Positions 10,106 to 22,275 of a DNA stretch of 64,000 bases are shown here, in pieces. Where the stretch lies: the NCBI RefSeq assembly GCF_029581395.1, contig NZ_CP121113.1, forward strand, positions 2,538,001-2,602,000. Reading direction: 5' to 3'. How positions within the stretch are numbered: position 1 is the first letter of the stretch; each line of letters opens with the position of its first letter. The translations under genes were made by a program, and so were the position numbers. The notes below the pieces were generated by a model that did no database searches, was not told where the DNA came from, and saw only the letters and a list, made by a program, of their open reading frames with translations. The DNA comes from Roseinatronobacter sp. S2. Its GTDB lineage: Bacteria > Pseudomonadota > Alphaproteobacteria > Rhodobacterales > Rhodobacteraceae.

Positions 10106-10424
10106 CAGCGCCTGCCTGTGCAGATTGCGACACGCCACGCATTTGGACGTCTTCGGGGAATCATCCCCTTGCGCGCCTGACTGCGCATGTCACCAATCGG
10201 GTGGGTGATTGCGCAAACAGGCTGACATGATAGCATCATCATAGCCCAAAAGCCGGAAGCAGGGTAATTTTATGACCCTGTTCTTCAAGAAGTGGTTACC
10301 TTCGCGGTTGCGGCAGAAATGGACCTCTGCTAAACCCGCGCCGACCTTACATGCCGCGTAACTGTAGCATTCATGACATCGGGCCAGCGCGAGGCTTGAT
10401 GAAAACCAAGATGGAAGGGTGGAC
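10106..10424. other. intergenic region upstream of the atp operon
   Basis: About 320 bp with no convincing gene. It must hold the atpH promoter and leader. An inverted-repeat region around 10180-10215 (TGCGCATG ... ATTGCGCA) could form a hairpin. I could not fix -35/-10 boxes with confidence. The Shine-Dalgarno GGAAGG at 10413-10418 belongs to atpH. Confidence 0.5.
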
Positions 10425-10985
10425 GTGTCCGAACCAGCTTCGATCTCCTCCGGCATTGCTGCGCGCTATGCCACTGCAATTTTTGAGTTGGCGAGAGAGT
10501 CAAAAACACTCAAAACCCTTGAAGCCGATGTCGACGCGCTGGATGGCGCGCTGACCGAAAGTGCTGATCTGCGCAATCTTATTACCTCGCCCGTTTACTC
10601 GCGCGATCAGGTTGCCACTGCGATCACTGCAATCGCCAAGAAAATGAAACTGTCGCAGTCGGTTGCTGGCGCGCTAGGGCTGATGGCCCAGAAACGCCGC
10701 CTGTTTACCCTGCCGCAGGTTCTGACAGCACTGCGCATGCGCATCGCCAATGAAAAAGGCGAAGTCACCGCCGAGGTGACAACCGCGCAGACCCTGTCAA
10801 AGTCGCAGGAAACAGACCTTGTGAAAACGCTGAAAGCGCGTATTGGCAAGGATATCAAACTGAAACTGGCCGTCGATGAATCGCTTATCGGTGGTCTTGT
10901 CATCAAGGTGGGCTCGCAAATGATCGACACGTCGATCCGCGCGCAGCTCGCGGCCCTCAAGAACAGTATGAAAGAGGTCGGATAA
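10425..10985 (+). CDS. atpH: F1F0 ATP synthase subunit delta
   Basis: Peripheral-stalk (OSCP-like) subunit that ties the F1 catalytic head to the membrane stator. The N-terminal helical domain ([19 protein letters not shown]) and the C-terminal segment [20 protein letters not shown] are family signatures. I prefer the GTG at 10425 (MSEPASIS), with GGAAGG six bases upstream, over the GTG two codons earlier; length is then 186 aa. It is the first gene of atpHAGDC. As in most alphaproteobacteria the F0 genes are not adjacent. Confidence 0.93.
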   Translation: MSEPASISSGIAARYATAIFELARESKTLKTLEADVDALDGALTESADLRNLITSPVYSRDQVATAITAIAKKMKLSQSVAGALGLMAQKRRLFTLPQVLTALRMRIANEKGEVTAEVTTAQTLSKSQETDLVKTLKARIGKDIKLKLAVDESLIGGLVIKVGSQMIDTSIRAQLAALKNSMKEVG

Positions 10986-12524
10986 ATGGGTATCCAAGCA
11001 GCTGAGATCTCTGCGATCCTGAAAGAGCAGATCAAGAACTTCGGTCAGGATGTCGAAGTCGCAGAAATTGGCCGTGTGCTGTCCGTTGGGGACGGTATTG
11101 CGCGTGTCCACGGGCTGGACAATGTTCAGGCCGGCGAGATGGTCGAATTTCCGGGCGGTGTGCGCGGCATGGCATTGAACCTCGAAGCTGACAATGTCGG
11201 CATCGTGATCTTCGGTGACGACCGCGGCATCAAGGAAGGCGACACCGTCAAGCGCACCAAGTCCATCGTGGACGTGCCGGTGGGCGATGCGCTTCTGGGC
11301 CGTGTTGTTGACGGTCTTGGCAACCCTATTGACGGCAAGGGCCCGATTGCGACAACCAAGCGCAGCGTGGCCGACGTAAAGGCACCGGGCATCATTCCGC
11401 GGAAATCGGTTCATGAACCGATGGCAACCGGCCTGAAATCCGTTGACGCGATGATCCCGATTGGCCGTGGCCAGCGCGAACTGATCATTGGTGACCGCCA
11501 GACCGGCAAAACCGCCGTGGCACTCGACACCATTCTGAACCAGAAAAGCTATAACGAAGCCGCTGGCGATGACGAGTATAAGAAACTGTATTGCGTCTAT
11601 GTTGCCATTGGTCAAAAACGCTCCACCGTTGCGCAGCTGGTGAAGAAGCTGGAAGAAACCGGTGCGATCGAATATTCGATCGTCGTGGCCGCAACCGCAT
11701 CCGACCCCGCGCCCATGCAGTTCCTGGCCCCCTATGCCGCCACCGCAATGGCCGAACATTTCCGCGACAATGGCCGCCACGCGCTGATCATCTATGATGA
11801 CCTGTCCAAGCAGGCTGTTGCCTACCGCCAGATGTCGCTGCTGCTGCGCCGCCCACCGGGCCGCGAAGCATACCCCGGTGACGTGTTCTACCTTCACTCC
11901 CGCTTGCTGGAACGCTCGGCCAAGCTGAACGAAGATCACGGTGCAGGGTCGCTGACCGCGCTGCCGATCATTGAAACCCAAGGCGGTGACGTGTCGGCCT
12001 TTATTCCGACCAACGTGATTTCGATCACCGATGGCCAGATCTTCCTTGAAACCGAACTGTTCTACCAAGGCATCCGCCCTGCTGTGAACACCGGTCTGTC
12101 CGTGTCGCGCGTGGGGTCATCCGCGCAGACCGATGCAATGAAATCCGTTGCCGGTCCGGTGAAACTGGAACTGGCGCAATACCGCGAAATGGCGGCGTTT
12201 GCGCAGTTCGGGTCCGACCTTGATGCATCGACCCAGCGCCTGCTGAACCGTGGTGCGCGCCTGACCGAGCTGATGAAGCAAGGCCAGTATTCCCCCATGA
12301 CCAACGCCGAGATTGTCTGCGTGATCTTTGCAGGCACCCAAGGCTATCTGGACAAGGTCGCAGTCAAGGACGTGGGCCGCTTTGAAAAAGGTCTGCTTGC
12401 CCATCTGCGCGGCAGCCACAAGGCGCTTCTGGATGACATCACCGTCAATGACCGCAAGGTCAAAGGTGAACTGGAAGAGAAAATTCGCGCCGCATTGGAT
12501 GAATTCGCGAAAGACTTCGCCTAA
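10986..12524 (+). CDS. atpA: F1F0 ATP synthase subunit alpha
   Basis: Non-catalytic nucleotide-binding subunit of the F1 hexamer, 512 aa. The P-loop GDRQTGKT is at residues 169-176. The [24 protein letters not shown] stretch (broken here as [17 protein letters not shown] and [17 protein letters not shown]) is nearly invariant in the family. The ATG directly abuts the atpH TAA, so translation is probably coupled. No odd features. Confidence 0.98.
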   Translation: MGIQAAEISAILKEQIKNFGQDVEVAEIGRVLSVGDGIARVHGLDNVQAGEMVEFPGGVRGMALNLEADNVGIVIFGDDRGIKEGDTVKRTKSIVDVPVGDALLGRVVDGLGNPIDGKGPIATTKRSVADVKAPGIIPRKSVHEPMATGLKSVDAMIPIGRGQRELIIGDRQTGKTAVALDTILNQKSYNEAAGDDEYKKLYCVYVAIGQKRSTVAQLVKKLEETGAIEYSIVVAATASDPAPMQFLAPYAATAMAEHFRDNGRHALIIYDDLSKQAVAYRQMSLLLRRPPGREAYPGDVFYLHSRLLERSAKLNEDHGAGSLTALPIIETQGGDVSAFIPTNVISITDGQIFLETELFYQGIRPAVNTGLSVSRVGSSAQTDAMKSVAGPVKLELAQYREMAAFAQFGSDLDASTQRLLNRGARLTELMKQGQYSPMTNAEIVCVIFAGTQGYLDKVAVKDVGRFEKGLLAHLRGSHKALLDDITVNDRKVKGELEEKIRAALDEFAKDFA

Positions 12525-12547
12525 GGGCGCGGTAAGAGGAGCAGCGA

Positions 12548-14862
<2,315 letters not shown>

Positions 14863-14872
14863 GGGGGGCCAT

Positions 14873-15268
14873 ATGGCTGACATGATGCAATTCGACCTGG
14901 TCTCGCCCGAACGGAAGCTTGCATCCGTTCAGGCCCGCGCGGTGCAGATTCCTGCGGCGTCGGGTGACCTGACGGCCATGCCTGATCACGCACCCCTTAT
15001 CACCACCCTGCGCCCCGGCGTGTTGGTGGTGGACGGGGCAGACGGGGAAACCCGTTTTGCCGTGACGGGGGGATTTGCAGAAATCACCCCGACTGCGACA
15101 TCGGTTCTGGCCGAACGCGCCTATCCAATGGGGCCCGAAGGCCGCGATGCCTTGCAGGCGTTGCTGGACGAAACCCGCGCCAAGGCGGCATCTGCCGAAG
15201 GTAACGACCGCGACGCGCTGAACAAAACAGCCGATGATCTGGCCCAGACCATTTCTACAATGGCCTAA
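14873..15268 (+). CDS. atpC: F1F0 ATP synthase subunit epsilon
   Basis: Rotor subunit that binds gamma at the foot of F1 and can inhibit ATP hydrolysis. The N-terminal beta-sandwich has FDLVSPERKLAS, VQIPAASGDLTAMPDHAPL and FAVTGGFAEI. The C-terminal helical hairpin is present but short, giving 131 aa, usual for alphaproteobacteria. AAGGGGGG precedes the ATG. Last gene of the operon, followed after about 25 bp by a strong terminator. Confidence 0.96.
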   Translation: MADMMQFDLVSPERKLASVQARAVQIPAASGDLTAMPDHAPLITTLRPGVLVVDGADGETRFAVTGGFAEITPTATSVLAERAYPMGPEGRDALQALLDETRAKAASAEGNDRDALNKTADDLAQTISTMA

Positions 15269-15293
15269 GCGCCGGTTCTTACTGCACTAAGGG

Positions 15294-15329
15294 AAGCCCC
15301 GCTGCACATGGTGCAAGGCGGGGCTTTTT
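15294..15329 (+). terminator. rho-independent terminator of the atp operon
   Basis: Stem AAGCCCCGC (15294-15302) pairs with GCGGGGCTT (15318-15326), with a smaller TGCAC/GTGCA stem in the loop, followed by a run of T. This is the clearest intrinsic terminator in the window. Confidence 0.92.
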
Positions 15330-15355
15330 CATGCGCAATGGTGTGTCATGGCGCG

Positions 15356-15577
15356 TTGCGGGTGGTTTTGGCCCGAAGCCGTCATTCGCGTTTGGACAAA
15401 GCCCGCGCCATCTGTGGGCCGGGGTCTGCCGATCCCGCGTTAGTGAATTTCACTTTATGCAGGCTGCATATTCCTGCGTTCAAAGGCTTGGCCTGCCATC
15501 AACGAAATCGGCAGGCCGCGGGACGGCCCACCGATGGCGCGGCGGCCTGCGGCCTTGATTCCGCACCTTGGGGTGTC
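15356..15577 (+). repeat. dispersed structured repeat, copy 2
   Basis: Second copy of the element seen at 4854. It shares with copy 1 the start TTGCGGGTGGTTTTGGCC, the GTGGGCCGGGGTCTGCCGAT block, the TATGCA-GGC-TGCATA hairpin, and AAATCGGCAGGCCGCGGGAC. In the 3' hairpin the inner stem is GGCC/GGCC, where copy 1 has GGGC/GCCC: a paired change on both arms. It lies between atpC and the convergent MscS-type gene, after the atp terminator. Confidence 0.85.
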
Positions 15578-15632
15578 AGCTTCAGGCCAGACATGTAACG
15601 CGCCCAAAATTCAATGACGCCGTGCGCCCCTG

Positions 15633-18089
15633 TCAGCGCCCGTCCGGCCCGTCAGGGTCCACGTCACCGCCCGCATCTGTATCTGAAATCTCGTCATATT
15701 GCATGGCTTTGGGCTGTGCCGGTTCGGGGTCCGGGTCTGGTGCGGCGGGTGCGGGCGTATCGCCGCGCAGGACTTCGGGGTTACGCAGCCAGATATCGCG
15801 CTGCGCGAAGGGAATCTCGATCCCTTCCTGCTGGAACCGCTCGGCGATCTGGTGGCGCACTTCGGTGCGCACCGACAAGCCAAAGCCCACATCGCTGATG
15901 ATAATGCGCAATTCGAATTCCAGCGCATCCGCACCGAAATTCGTAAAATGCACCGCAGGCGCGGGGTCCAGCAGCGCAAGCGGCTGGGCGTCACCAATTT
16001 CCTTCAGGATGCGTTCCACCTTGCGGGTGTCCGACCCATAGGCCACACCCACCGGAATGATCACGCGCCCTGTCTGGCTGAACCGCGTCCAGTTCGTGAC
16101 AGTTCCCGAAATCAGATCGGCATTCGGGACAATCACATCTGTTCGGTCAAAAGTTTCAATCACCGTAGAGCGGACAGAGATTGACCTAACCGTGCCCATC
16201 GTGGTGCCAACCTCAATCCAGTCCCCTTCGGCCACAGGCCGTTCGATCAGCAGGATCAGCCCTGAAATGAAGTTCGACACAATATTTTGCAGACCAAAAC
16301 CGATACCGACCGACAGCGCCCCCGCGACAAGCGCAAGGCCCGACAGGTCTATCCCTGCCGTCGAAATGGCCACCAGCCCCGAGATGAAGATACCAATATA
16401 ACCGGTGCCCGAAATCACGGCCTTCTGGCCGCCCTTGTCGATCTTGGTCTTTGGCAGCACCGTAGACCCAAGCGCGCCCTGCATCATCCGCGTCAGCATA
16501 TACCCGATCGAGAAGATGACGATGAAGCTCAGGATATTTGTCGGGGAAACCCGCGTCTCTCCAATACGGAACCCTTCGCGCAGAACCTGCCACACCTCCA
16601 GCAATTCGGTCATCCGCACGCCCCAGACCAGCGCAAAGACCGGCAGTGACACCAGAACCAGTCCAAAGCTGATCAGTGCAGGGATCAGGGCATCGGGATC
16701 ATCGTGCTTGCGCCCCGCAACCATGTCATACACATCAGATACCATCTGCGAGATGAAGATCAGCAGGGCCACAAGCCACAGCGAGATGACTGCCGGAAAC
16801 AAGATCGCCTCGGCGGCCTGCACATAGCCGATTGCGGCGAAAACGGGGGCACCTGCGCCTATGACAATCGCCCCGCGCCCAAGGATGTTCATCATGCGGT
16901 CGAAAAAGCGCCGATCGTCCCCCTGCTCGGTGCATAGTTTCGCATGCAGCACCAACAGTGACCCGAACCGTGCCAGCACAATCCCCGCCAGAACAAGGAT
17001 CGGAAACAGGATCACGGAATTGGCAGCATCGGTCTGCACATCGGGGTTTATGAACGCAAGAATGACCAGCGATGCCCCACAGATCAGCCCCATAAGATGG
17101 GACATGAAGCGCCCTTCACGCCGCCGTGCTTCGGGCAGTTTCAGCGGCATTTGCGGGGTGTCGACAACCGGAAAAATCTCTCCTCCGGCCCAACGCGCCG
17201 AAAAATAAACGATGCCGAAACCGATCAGGGCCGTGGTGATGTCACTGCCAATATCCCCGATCAGACCGGTCAGATCCAGCGCAACAGCCATCGCAACCAC
17301 AGCCGTAACAGGAACGATGATCTGCGCCAGCGATGCGACTTCGGCAAAGACCCGTTTGCTTTTGCGCGCCCCCCCTTCCTGTAGCAGCCGCGCAACCGCG
17401 CGTTCAATCCAGCGCCGCCCCCGCAAAAGCACAAAACCGGCAAACCCGAAAAGCAGCAGCACAATCGGAAGATTGGACCTGAATTCACGCAGCGCTGCGG
17501 GGTCGTCCAGCGCGCCGACCACTTGGGTGTAGAAGGTAAAGCTGCGCCCCCAGACCGCATCGGCCGCGGAAACCCAGTTTACGGGGTTCAACGGCGAGGG
17601 CCACAGTTCCAACAATGCCTCTGCCTGCCGTTCGCGCAACATCACATCAATCTGGCGGATCAACCCGTCCGCGCGCCGGAACGCTTCTTGTGCAGCAATT
17701 CCGGGCGATTGCAGCGCGGTCAGTTGCTCGCTTAATTCCGCGCGGCGATCAGCAATTTCGGGGGCTTCGGTCGCGCCATCTTCGGGCACGGGGCCAAGGG
17801 CCGAAATCTGTTCGCGCAAACTGGCAATGCGGGATTGGTTGGCATCCTGCGCGGCCAGAAAACGCGACCGGAACTCTACCAGTTCCTGACGCAATTCGTT
17901 CAGGGTATCATCCGTTGCAATGCCTGCGTCGATGACACCCTCTGCCTGGGTGGCAACGCTGCGCCACGCATCATAATCAGGCGCTGTGCTGGATGATTGT
18001 TCAGTCGTCTGGGCCAGCACCACATTCGGTGGTGTGGCTATGGCCATGGCGCAGAACAGCGCCAGAAGGATGATCCGCATCAACGGCAT
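15633..18089 (-). CDS. large MscS-family mechanosensitive channel (DUF3772 type)
   Basis: Inner-membrane channel that opens under osmotic down-shock. From the ATG at 18089 there are 818 aa: a signal peptide (RIILLALFCAMAIA), a periplasmic coiled-coil region (about 30-180), roughly ten transmembrane segments, and the MscS pore helix and beta domain with GIGFGLQNIVSNFISGLILLI-type sequence (GFGLQNIVSNFISG) and PVAEGDW. A cytosolic alpha-beta domain follows. The C-terminal tail is rich in Pro, Asp and Gly, and probably disordered. An ATG three codons later (18080) is also possible. The start lies 14 bp after the cysK stop, so it is in an operon with cysK. Confidence 0.9.
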   Translation of the reverse strand: MPLMRIILLALFCAMAIATPPNVVLAQTTEQSSSTAPDYDAWRSVATQAEGVIDAGIATDDTLNELRQELVEFRSRFLAAQDANQSRIASLREQISALGPVPEDGATEAPEIADRRAELSEQLTALQSPGIAAQEAFRRADGLIRQIDVMLRERQAEALLELWPSPLNPVNWVSAADAVWGRSFTFYTQVVGALDDPAALREFRSNLPIVLLLFGFAGFVLLRGRRWIERAVARLLQEGGARKSKRVFAEVASLAQIIVPVTAVVAMAVALDLTGLIGDIGSDITTALIGFGIVYFSARWAGGEIFPVVDTPQMPLKLPEARRREGRFMSHLMGLICGASLVILAFINPDVQTDAANSVILFPILVLAGIVLARFGSLLVLHAKLCTEQGDDRRFFDRMMNILGRGAIVIGAGAPVFAAIGYVQAAEAILFPAVISLWLVALLIFISQMVSDVYDMVAGRKHDDPDALIPALISFGLVLVSLPVFALVWGVRMTELLEVWQVLREGFRIGETRVSPTNILSFIVIFSIGYMLTRMMQGALGSTVLPKTKIDKGGQKAVISGTGYIGIFISGLVAISTAGIDLSGLALVAGALSVGIGFGLQNIVSNFISGLILLIERPVAEGDWIEVGTTMGTVRSISVRSTVIETFDRTDVIVPNADLISGTVTNWTRFSQTGRVIIPVGVAYGSDTRKVERILKEIGDAQPLALLDPAPAVHFTNFGADALEFELRIIISDVGFGLSVRTEVRHQIAERFQQEGIEIPFAQRDIWLRNPEVLRGDTPAPAAPDPDPEPAQPKAMQYDEISDTDAGGDVDPDGPDGR

Positions 18090-18102
18090 CCCTATGACGC
18101 GA

Positions 18103-19134
18103 TCAGGCTTCAAACACAGTGGGAAGCGTGCGGTGCCCCCCCTCCAGCCAGTTCGGCACCGGCAGCCCCTTGGCGCGCAAAAATTCAGGGTTGAACAGTT
18201 TGGACTGATAGCGTGTGCCATAGTCACACAGGATTGTCACAATCACATGCCCCGGCCCCATCTCGCGCGCCATACGCACAGCGCCTGCCACATTCACCCC
18301 CGACGACCCGCCAAGGCACAGCCCTTCTTCGGCCAACAGATCGAACACATAGGGCAGCGCTTCTTCATCCGGGATCTGGCCGCAGAAATCCGGGGTGAAC
18401 CCGTCCAGATTGGCCGTCACCCGCCCCTGCCCGATTCCTTCGGTGATGGACCCGCCTTCGGATTTGAATTCGCCGCTGGTATAGAAACTATAGAGCGCCG
18501 CCCCCATCGGGTCTGCCAGCCCCATCTTCACACCTTTGGGCTGCAACGCCTGCGCCACACCGGCCAATGTGCCCCCCGACCCGACGGCGCAGATGAACCC
18601 GTTGACGCGGCCATCTGTCTGGTCCCAGATTTCGGGGCCGGTGGTTTCCACATGCGCCTGACGGTTTGCGATATTGTCGAACTGGTTTGCCCAGATCGCG
18701 CCGTTTGGTTCGCTTTTGGCCAGCGCTTCCGCCAGACGGCCGGAATAGCGCACATAATTGTTGGGGTTGCGGTAAGGGGCTGCGGGCACTTCAACCAGTT
18801 CGGCACCGGCCAGACGCAACATATCCTTCTTTTCCTGACTTTGGGTTTCGGGGATCACAATGACCGTGCGGAACCCCATGGACGCGCCCACCAGTGCCAA
18901 CCCGATGCCGGTATTTCCGGCGGTCCCTTCCACAATCGTGCCGCCCGGTTTCAGGGCGCCGCGCGCAATCGCATCGCGGATAATATATAGCGCCGCGCGA
19001 TCCTTGACTGACTGACCGGGATTTAGAAATTCGGCCTTGCCAAGGATTTCACACCCTGTCGCATCGCTTGCCTTGTTCAGCCGGATCAAGGGGGTATTTC
19101 CAATGGCCTCTGCGAGGTTTGCGTAGCGGTTCAT
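18103..19134 (-). CDS. cysK: cysteine synthase A (O-acetylserine sulfhydrylase)
   Basis: PLP enzyme that makes L-cysteine from O-acetyl-L-serine and sulfide. The PLP lysine is in GQSVKDRAAL, the phosphate-binding loop in GTAGNTGIGLA, and the C-terminal serine loop in GGSSGVNVAGA. At 343 aa it is some 30 residues longer than E. coli CysK, in line with a long CysK form I associate with alphaproteobacteria. TGGAGAACC precedes the ATG at 19134; a TTG one codon earlier is not needed. It is upstream of the MscS-type gene. Confidence 0.93.
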   Translation of the reverse strand: MNRYANLAEAIGNTPLIRLNKASDATGCEILGKAEFLNPGQSVKDRAALYIIRDAIARGALKPGGTIVEGTAGNTGIGLALVGASMGFRTVIVIPETQSQEKKDMLRLAGAELVEVPAAPYRNPNNYVRYSGRLAEALAKSEPNGAIWANQFDNIANRQAHVETTGPEIWDQTDGRVNGFICAVGSGGTLAGVAQALQPKGVKMGLADPMGAALYSFYTSGEFKSEGGSITEGIGQGRVTANLDGFTPDFCGQIPDEEALPYVFDLLAEEGLCLGGSSGVNVAGAVRMAREMGPGHVIVTILCDYGTRYQSKLFNPEFLRAKGLPVPNWLEGGHRTLPTVFEA

Positions 19135-19251
19135 CAAGGTTCTCCAGAATTCAAGGCAATGACACGGTAGCGGGCACCTGTCAGCGTTCTGCCCGCCGCG
19201 CCTCTTGCTCGTTATACGGCGCGGGCCGCACAGGACCGCCGTTTGGCGCGT

Positions 19252-19692
19252 TTACAGCCGACCGTAGCGTTTCGCCGTGCGCGCATACAGCCACAGGCCA
19301 AAGCTGCCAAGCAATAACGCTGAAACATATTCCAGCGGCCTGATCGTTGTCATCAACTCTTGTCCCTGCACAAAGACCAGAGCGCCCCAGACCGATGCCA
19401 CCAGATTGGCCACAAACGCAAGCGCAAGCACCAGCACTGACGCCCTGTCGCCCAACAACAATAAAACAGCGCCCAACAAACCAAGCCAGATTCCAAAGGT
19501 CACAGCATAGGCGGACCAATCCGGCATGACGCCCAGAAAATCACCCAACCCCAGCGGGGCCGGCAGCGCCACCAGTGTTTGCAGCGCGTCATATCGCGCG
19601 ATCACATATTCCAACGCCAGAAACCCGAAACAGGCTGTTCCAACAACACCGAACACGGTTACCAATACACCCCGAGCCTGCTTTTTCGTCAT
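19252..19692 (-). CDS. small four-helix membrane protein, function unknown
   Basis: 146 aa with four clear hydrophobic helices (about 8-30, 58-80, 82-105, 118-138) and a basic C-terminal end (ARTAKRYGRL). I do not recognise a family. It lies 118 bp upstream of cysK on the same strand and has a GGGAG Shine-Dalgarno just before the ATG at 19692. Code usage matches its neighbours, so it is probably a real gene. Confidence 0.65.
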   Translation of the reverse strand: MTKKQARGVLVTVFGVVGTACFGFLALEYVIARYDALQTLVALPAPLGLGDFLGVMPDWSAYAVTFGIWLGLLGAVLLLLGDRASVLVLALAFVANLVASVWGALVFVQGQELMTTIRPLEYVSALLLGSFGLWLYARTAKRYGRL

Positions 19693-19912
19693 GATACACT
19701 CCCGCGTTTATTTGCAGCAGATTGCCTTGGGACGCCGTCAGTGTCCACCCCCAAGGGCATCAGGCTATGCTGCCGGTCCCCAGAAAGATATCGCTTTGCA
19801 CACACGCGCCACCAGTTTGCGCGCCGCCCTGTTCGTCCGTGTCGATGAAACTGAAAATGCCCCGCTGGCAGGCAGCAGGGCAACATTCATGCAATGCATT
19901 TACAAAAGCAGT

Positions 19913-20989
19913 TCAGGCCGCAAGCAAGGCGCGGACTTCGCTTTCCTTCAGGGTCAGACGTGCCGCCGCATAGGCATCTTGCCCGGAAATGCTGGCAAGT
20001 TCAGGAAACAGCGACAAAAGTTCTGCACGCTGCATATCATCCATGCCACCAAGAGTTTTCTGACCGGGCTGGAAGCTTTCACTCCAGGCGCCTTCGCCAC
20101 GGATAATCTGGTGGCTGTTGAACATGACATGGACATAGGTCACAGGCGCCGTGTCGCGTTCAATGCCCGGTTGCCCGACCAGATGAAGCGCGGGCACCAG
20201 AACTTCGTGTTCGCCAAACAGCAATTCTGAGCGTTGCCCGCTGATCAGCACGCGGTGCCATGGCGACACACGCAGGTCACGCTGCGGCATACCGTCGCCA
20301 AGCGCACCGGCACGAATGATGACTGCGTTGTAATCAGGCTTTTCGGACAGATCTTGCGCGGTCAGATCCCGCGAACCGGACCAGACGACAGGCAAATAGC
20401 CATTGTCGCGGGTCATGACCAGATCACCCACTTTGATCTGTTCGACCGGTTTGCGCCCCTCTGCCGTGTCAATCAATGTGCCAGCCACGAAACACGGAAC
20501 GGTGACATCATCATCACCGCTAAGCTTGTTTTCGCCGTTGCCAGCCTCGTTGATGGCACCTTCAACCGTCGGGGTTGACGCAACTTCAACAGATTGAATC
20601 TCGCCCGGCCGCCATGGGTCATCGGTGTTAAAGACATCGCTGGGCGATATGAAGGAAATTTGCGACCCATCTTCTGCCGTCAGCGTAAGGCTGATTGTCT
20701 GGCCAAACTGGGTGAAGCTCTCGCCGGTGTCGGGATCAATTTTTGTATATCCACCCCAGAAGTTATAAACGTCTGTAAGTTCATATTCCACACCGTCAAT
20801 GATGGTGGTGGACCCTAGGGGAATAGATTGGTCAGTTACGCTGTCGTCGCGTTCAAATTCCACCCCGTCCAGAACTTCAAGCAGGTCGGACTCCGACAGG
20901 TCGGGATCAAAATTGAATACTGTTCCGAAGCTTTCAGCATCTACGCCAGCCCCACCCAGCCTGATCAGGTCATTGATTGTCACCGGCAT
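19913..20989 (-). CDS. Hint (Hedgehog/intein-like) domain protein
   Basis: 358 aa. Residues 1-160 form an acidic region of unknown fold. It is followed by a Hint domain beginning at the autoprocessing cysteine in PCFVAGTLIDT, with the block-B-like His in SPWHRVLI and the family-typical tail GAWSESFQPG. Such proteins are frequent in Rhodobacterales; the Hint module is thought to cut or splice itself, but a target is rarely known. There is no signal peptide; secretion by a type I system is possible because the N-terminal part is acidic and Asp/Gly rich, but that is inference. It stands alone with about 220 bp and 380 bp empty on its two sides. Confidence 0.85.
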   Translation of the reverse strand: MPVTINDLIRLGGAGVDAESFGTVFNFDPDLSESDLLEVLDGVEFERDDSVTDQSIPLGSTTIIDGVEYELTDVYNFWGGYTKIDPDTGESFTQFGQTISLTLTAEDGSQISFISPSDVFNTDDPWRPGEIQSVEVASTPTVEGAINEAGNGENKLSGDDDVTVPCFVAGTLIDTAEGRKPVEQIKVGDLVMTRDNGYLPVVWSGSRDLTAQDLSEKPDYNAVIIRAGALGDGMPQRDLRVSPWHRVLISGQRSELLFGEHEVLVPALHLVGQPGIERDTAPVTYVHVMFNSHQIIRGEGAWSESFQPGQKTLGGMDDMQRAELLSLFPELASISGQDAYAAARLTLKESEVRALLAA

Positions 20990-21373
20990 TGTCCGTCACC
21001 CTTATTCTACACACTGGTCTCTGCATCTTGCCCTGTTTCAGTCAACACCTTGATGAAAGAGACGTTAACCAGAACAACAAATCACCAACTGATATAATAC
21101 CAGTTAAGTTTCAGCGTTACACCCATATTATGGCATAATAGCGGCAAACTTTGACGTTACAAAGGCAAAATGAATACAATTATCCCAGATACTTGAACAA
21201 CAAACGACCTTGCCGGTTATTGTACCAGGCCTCGAAACAATTTTCAGCGCCAACCAATCACACACACCTGACCTAACAGATGGAATTTCAGGCGTTTTAT
21301 GTTTCGTATCGTCAAAATGCAGGATGCATCAGACGCAGGGCGCAGTCATTGTCCCTGCTGTTGATCTTGTCAA
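20990..21373. other. AT-rich intergenic region with a perfect palindrome
   Basis: About 380 bp without a gene, markedly AT-richer than the surroundings. It contains the 15-bp palindrome TATTATGGCATAATA (21126-21140), flanked by two direct copies of CGTTACA about 40 bp apart. This looks like the promoter and operator region of the Hint-domain gene, which is transcribed leftward from 20989. Confidence 0.5.
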
Positions 21374-22156
21374 TCACGCAAGGATGCGCCGGTACAGGTG
21401 CCATGACGCATGCCCCAGCACAGGCAGCACAACAAACAAACCCAGAAACAACGGCAGCATTGCCGCAAACAGTAATACCGCGATGATCCCGGCCCAGACA
21501 GCCATGACCCACAGGTTCTGCATCACCGCCTGAAACGAGGTGATCATGGCGGTGATGAAATCCACTTCCTTGTCCAGAAGCAGCGGCAGGCTTATGACCG
21601 ACAATGCAAACAACACCGCAGCCATGCTGCCCCCGATGGCGCCACCAACCAACAACATCATCAGGCCCGGCCCCGACAGCAGCATATCAAAGGTGGAACT
21701 GGTGATCGGGCGCAAACCAAAAAACAGGGCAAAAATGGTATGGGCCACAAAAACCCAGAACATGAAGGCCAGCATGACGACCATTGCCATGGATGGCACC
21801 TGCCGGTCACGTTGGGCAAAGACACAGCCAGCAACAGCGTCCCAGTTCAACTCCTTGCCCTGTTCAATCCTGCGGCTGACTTCATAAAGGCCGGTTGCCG
21901 CAAACGGCGCAATCAGCGGGAAACCTACGGCAATCGGAATGAACCACCAGCTTTGCCCCGAGGCCAGAAACACCGCATAAAGCACCAGCCCGCCCAACAC
22001 ATAGACCAGCGAAAATGCCAGACCAAACACCGGTGCCTGTCTGAAATCCGACCAGCCCGCCCGCAAGACGGCACCCAGATCGGCCATGCTTATGGTTCCC
22101 GGTGCTGGTATAGTGGACGGTGGCAGATGGGTCGTCTGGCTTGAATTCTCGCTCAT
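21374..22156 (-). CDS. DUF2189 integral membrane protein
   Basis: 260 aa, about six transmembrane segments. The family signature is visible as WSDFRQAPVFGLAFSLVYVL in the first third and LPLFLGLFVVLPVLGHASWH near the C-terminus. The start at 22156 (MSENSSQ) has GGAGG nine bases upstream; the open frame runs 18 codons further but without family support. Function unknown. It follows prfB on the same strand with 120 bp between. Confidence 0.85.
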   Translation of the reverse strand: MSENSSQTTHLPPSTIPAPGTISMADLGAVLRAGWSDFRQAPVFGLAFSLVYVLGGLVLYAVFLASGQSWWFIPIAVGFPLIAPFAATGLYEVSRRIEQGKELNWDAVAGCVFAQRDRQVPSMAMVVMLAFMFWVFVAHTIFALFFGLRPITSSTFDMLLSGPGLMMLLVGGAIGGSMAAVLFALSVISLPLLLDKEVDFITAMITSFQAVMQNLWVMAVWAGIIAVLLFAAMLPLFLGLFVVLPVLGHASWHLYRRILA

Positions 22157-22275
22157 GGTGTCCTCCATTCCCTGACGAAAAGGATAGGACTGCGACAATG
22201 TGTCATGCAAGCAAATTCAGCTTGAGGGGCGCGTGTATTCGTCCCTGAACCGTGCAGGCGCGCGCAATCTGCACA

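Noticed and set aside
10797..12068. Minus-strand open frame of 423 codons opposite atpA
   Set aside because: Antisense shadow of atpA in a high-GC genome.
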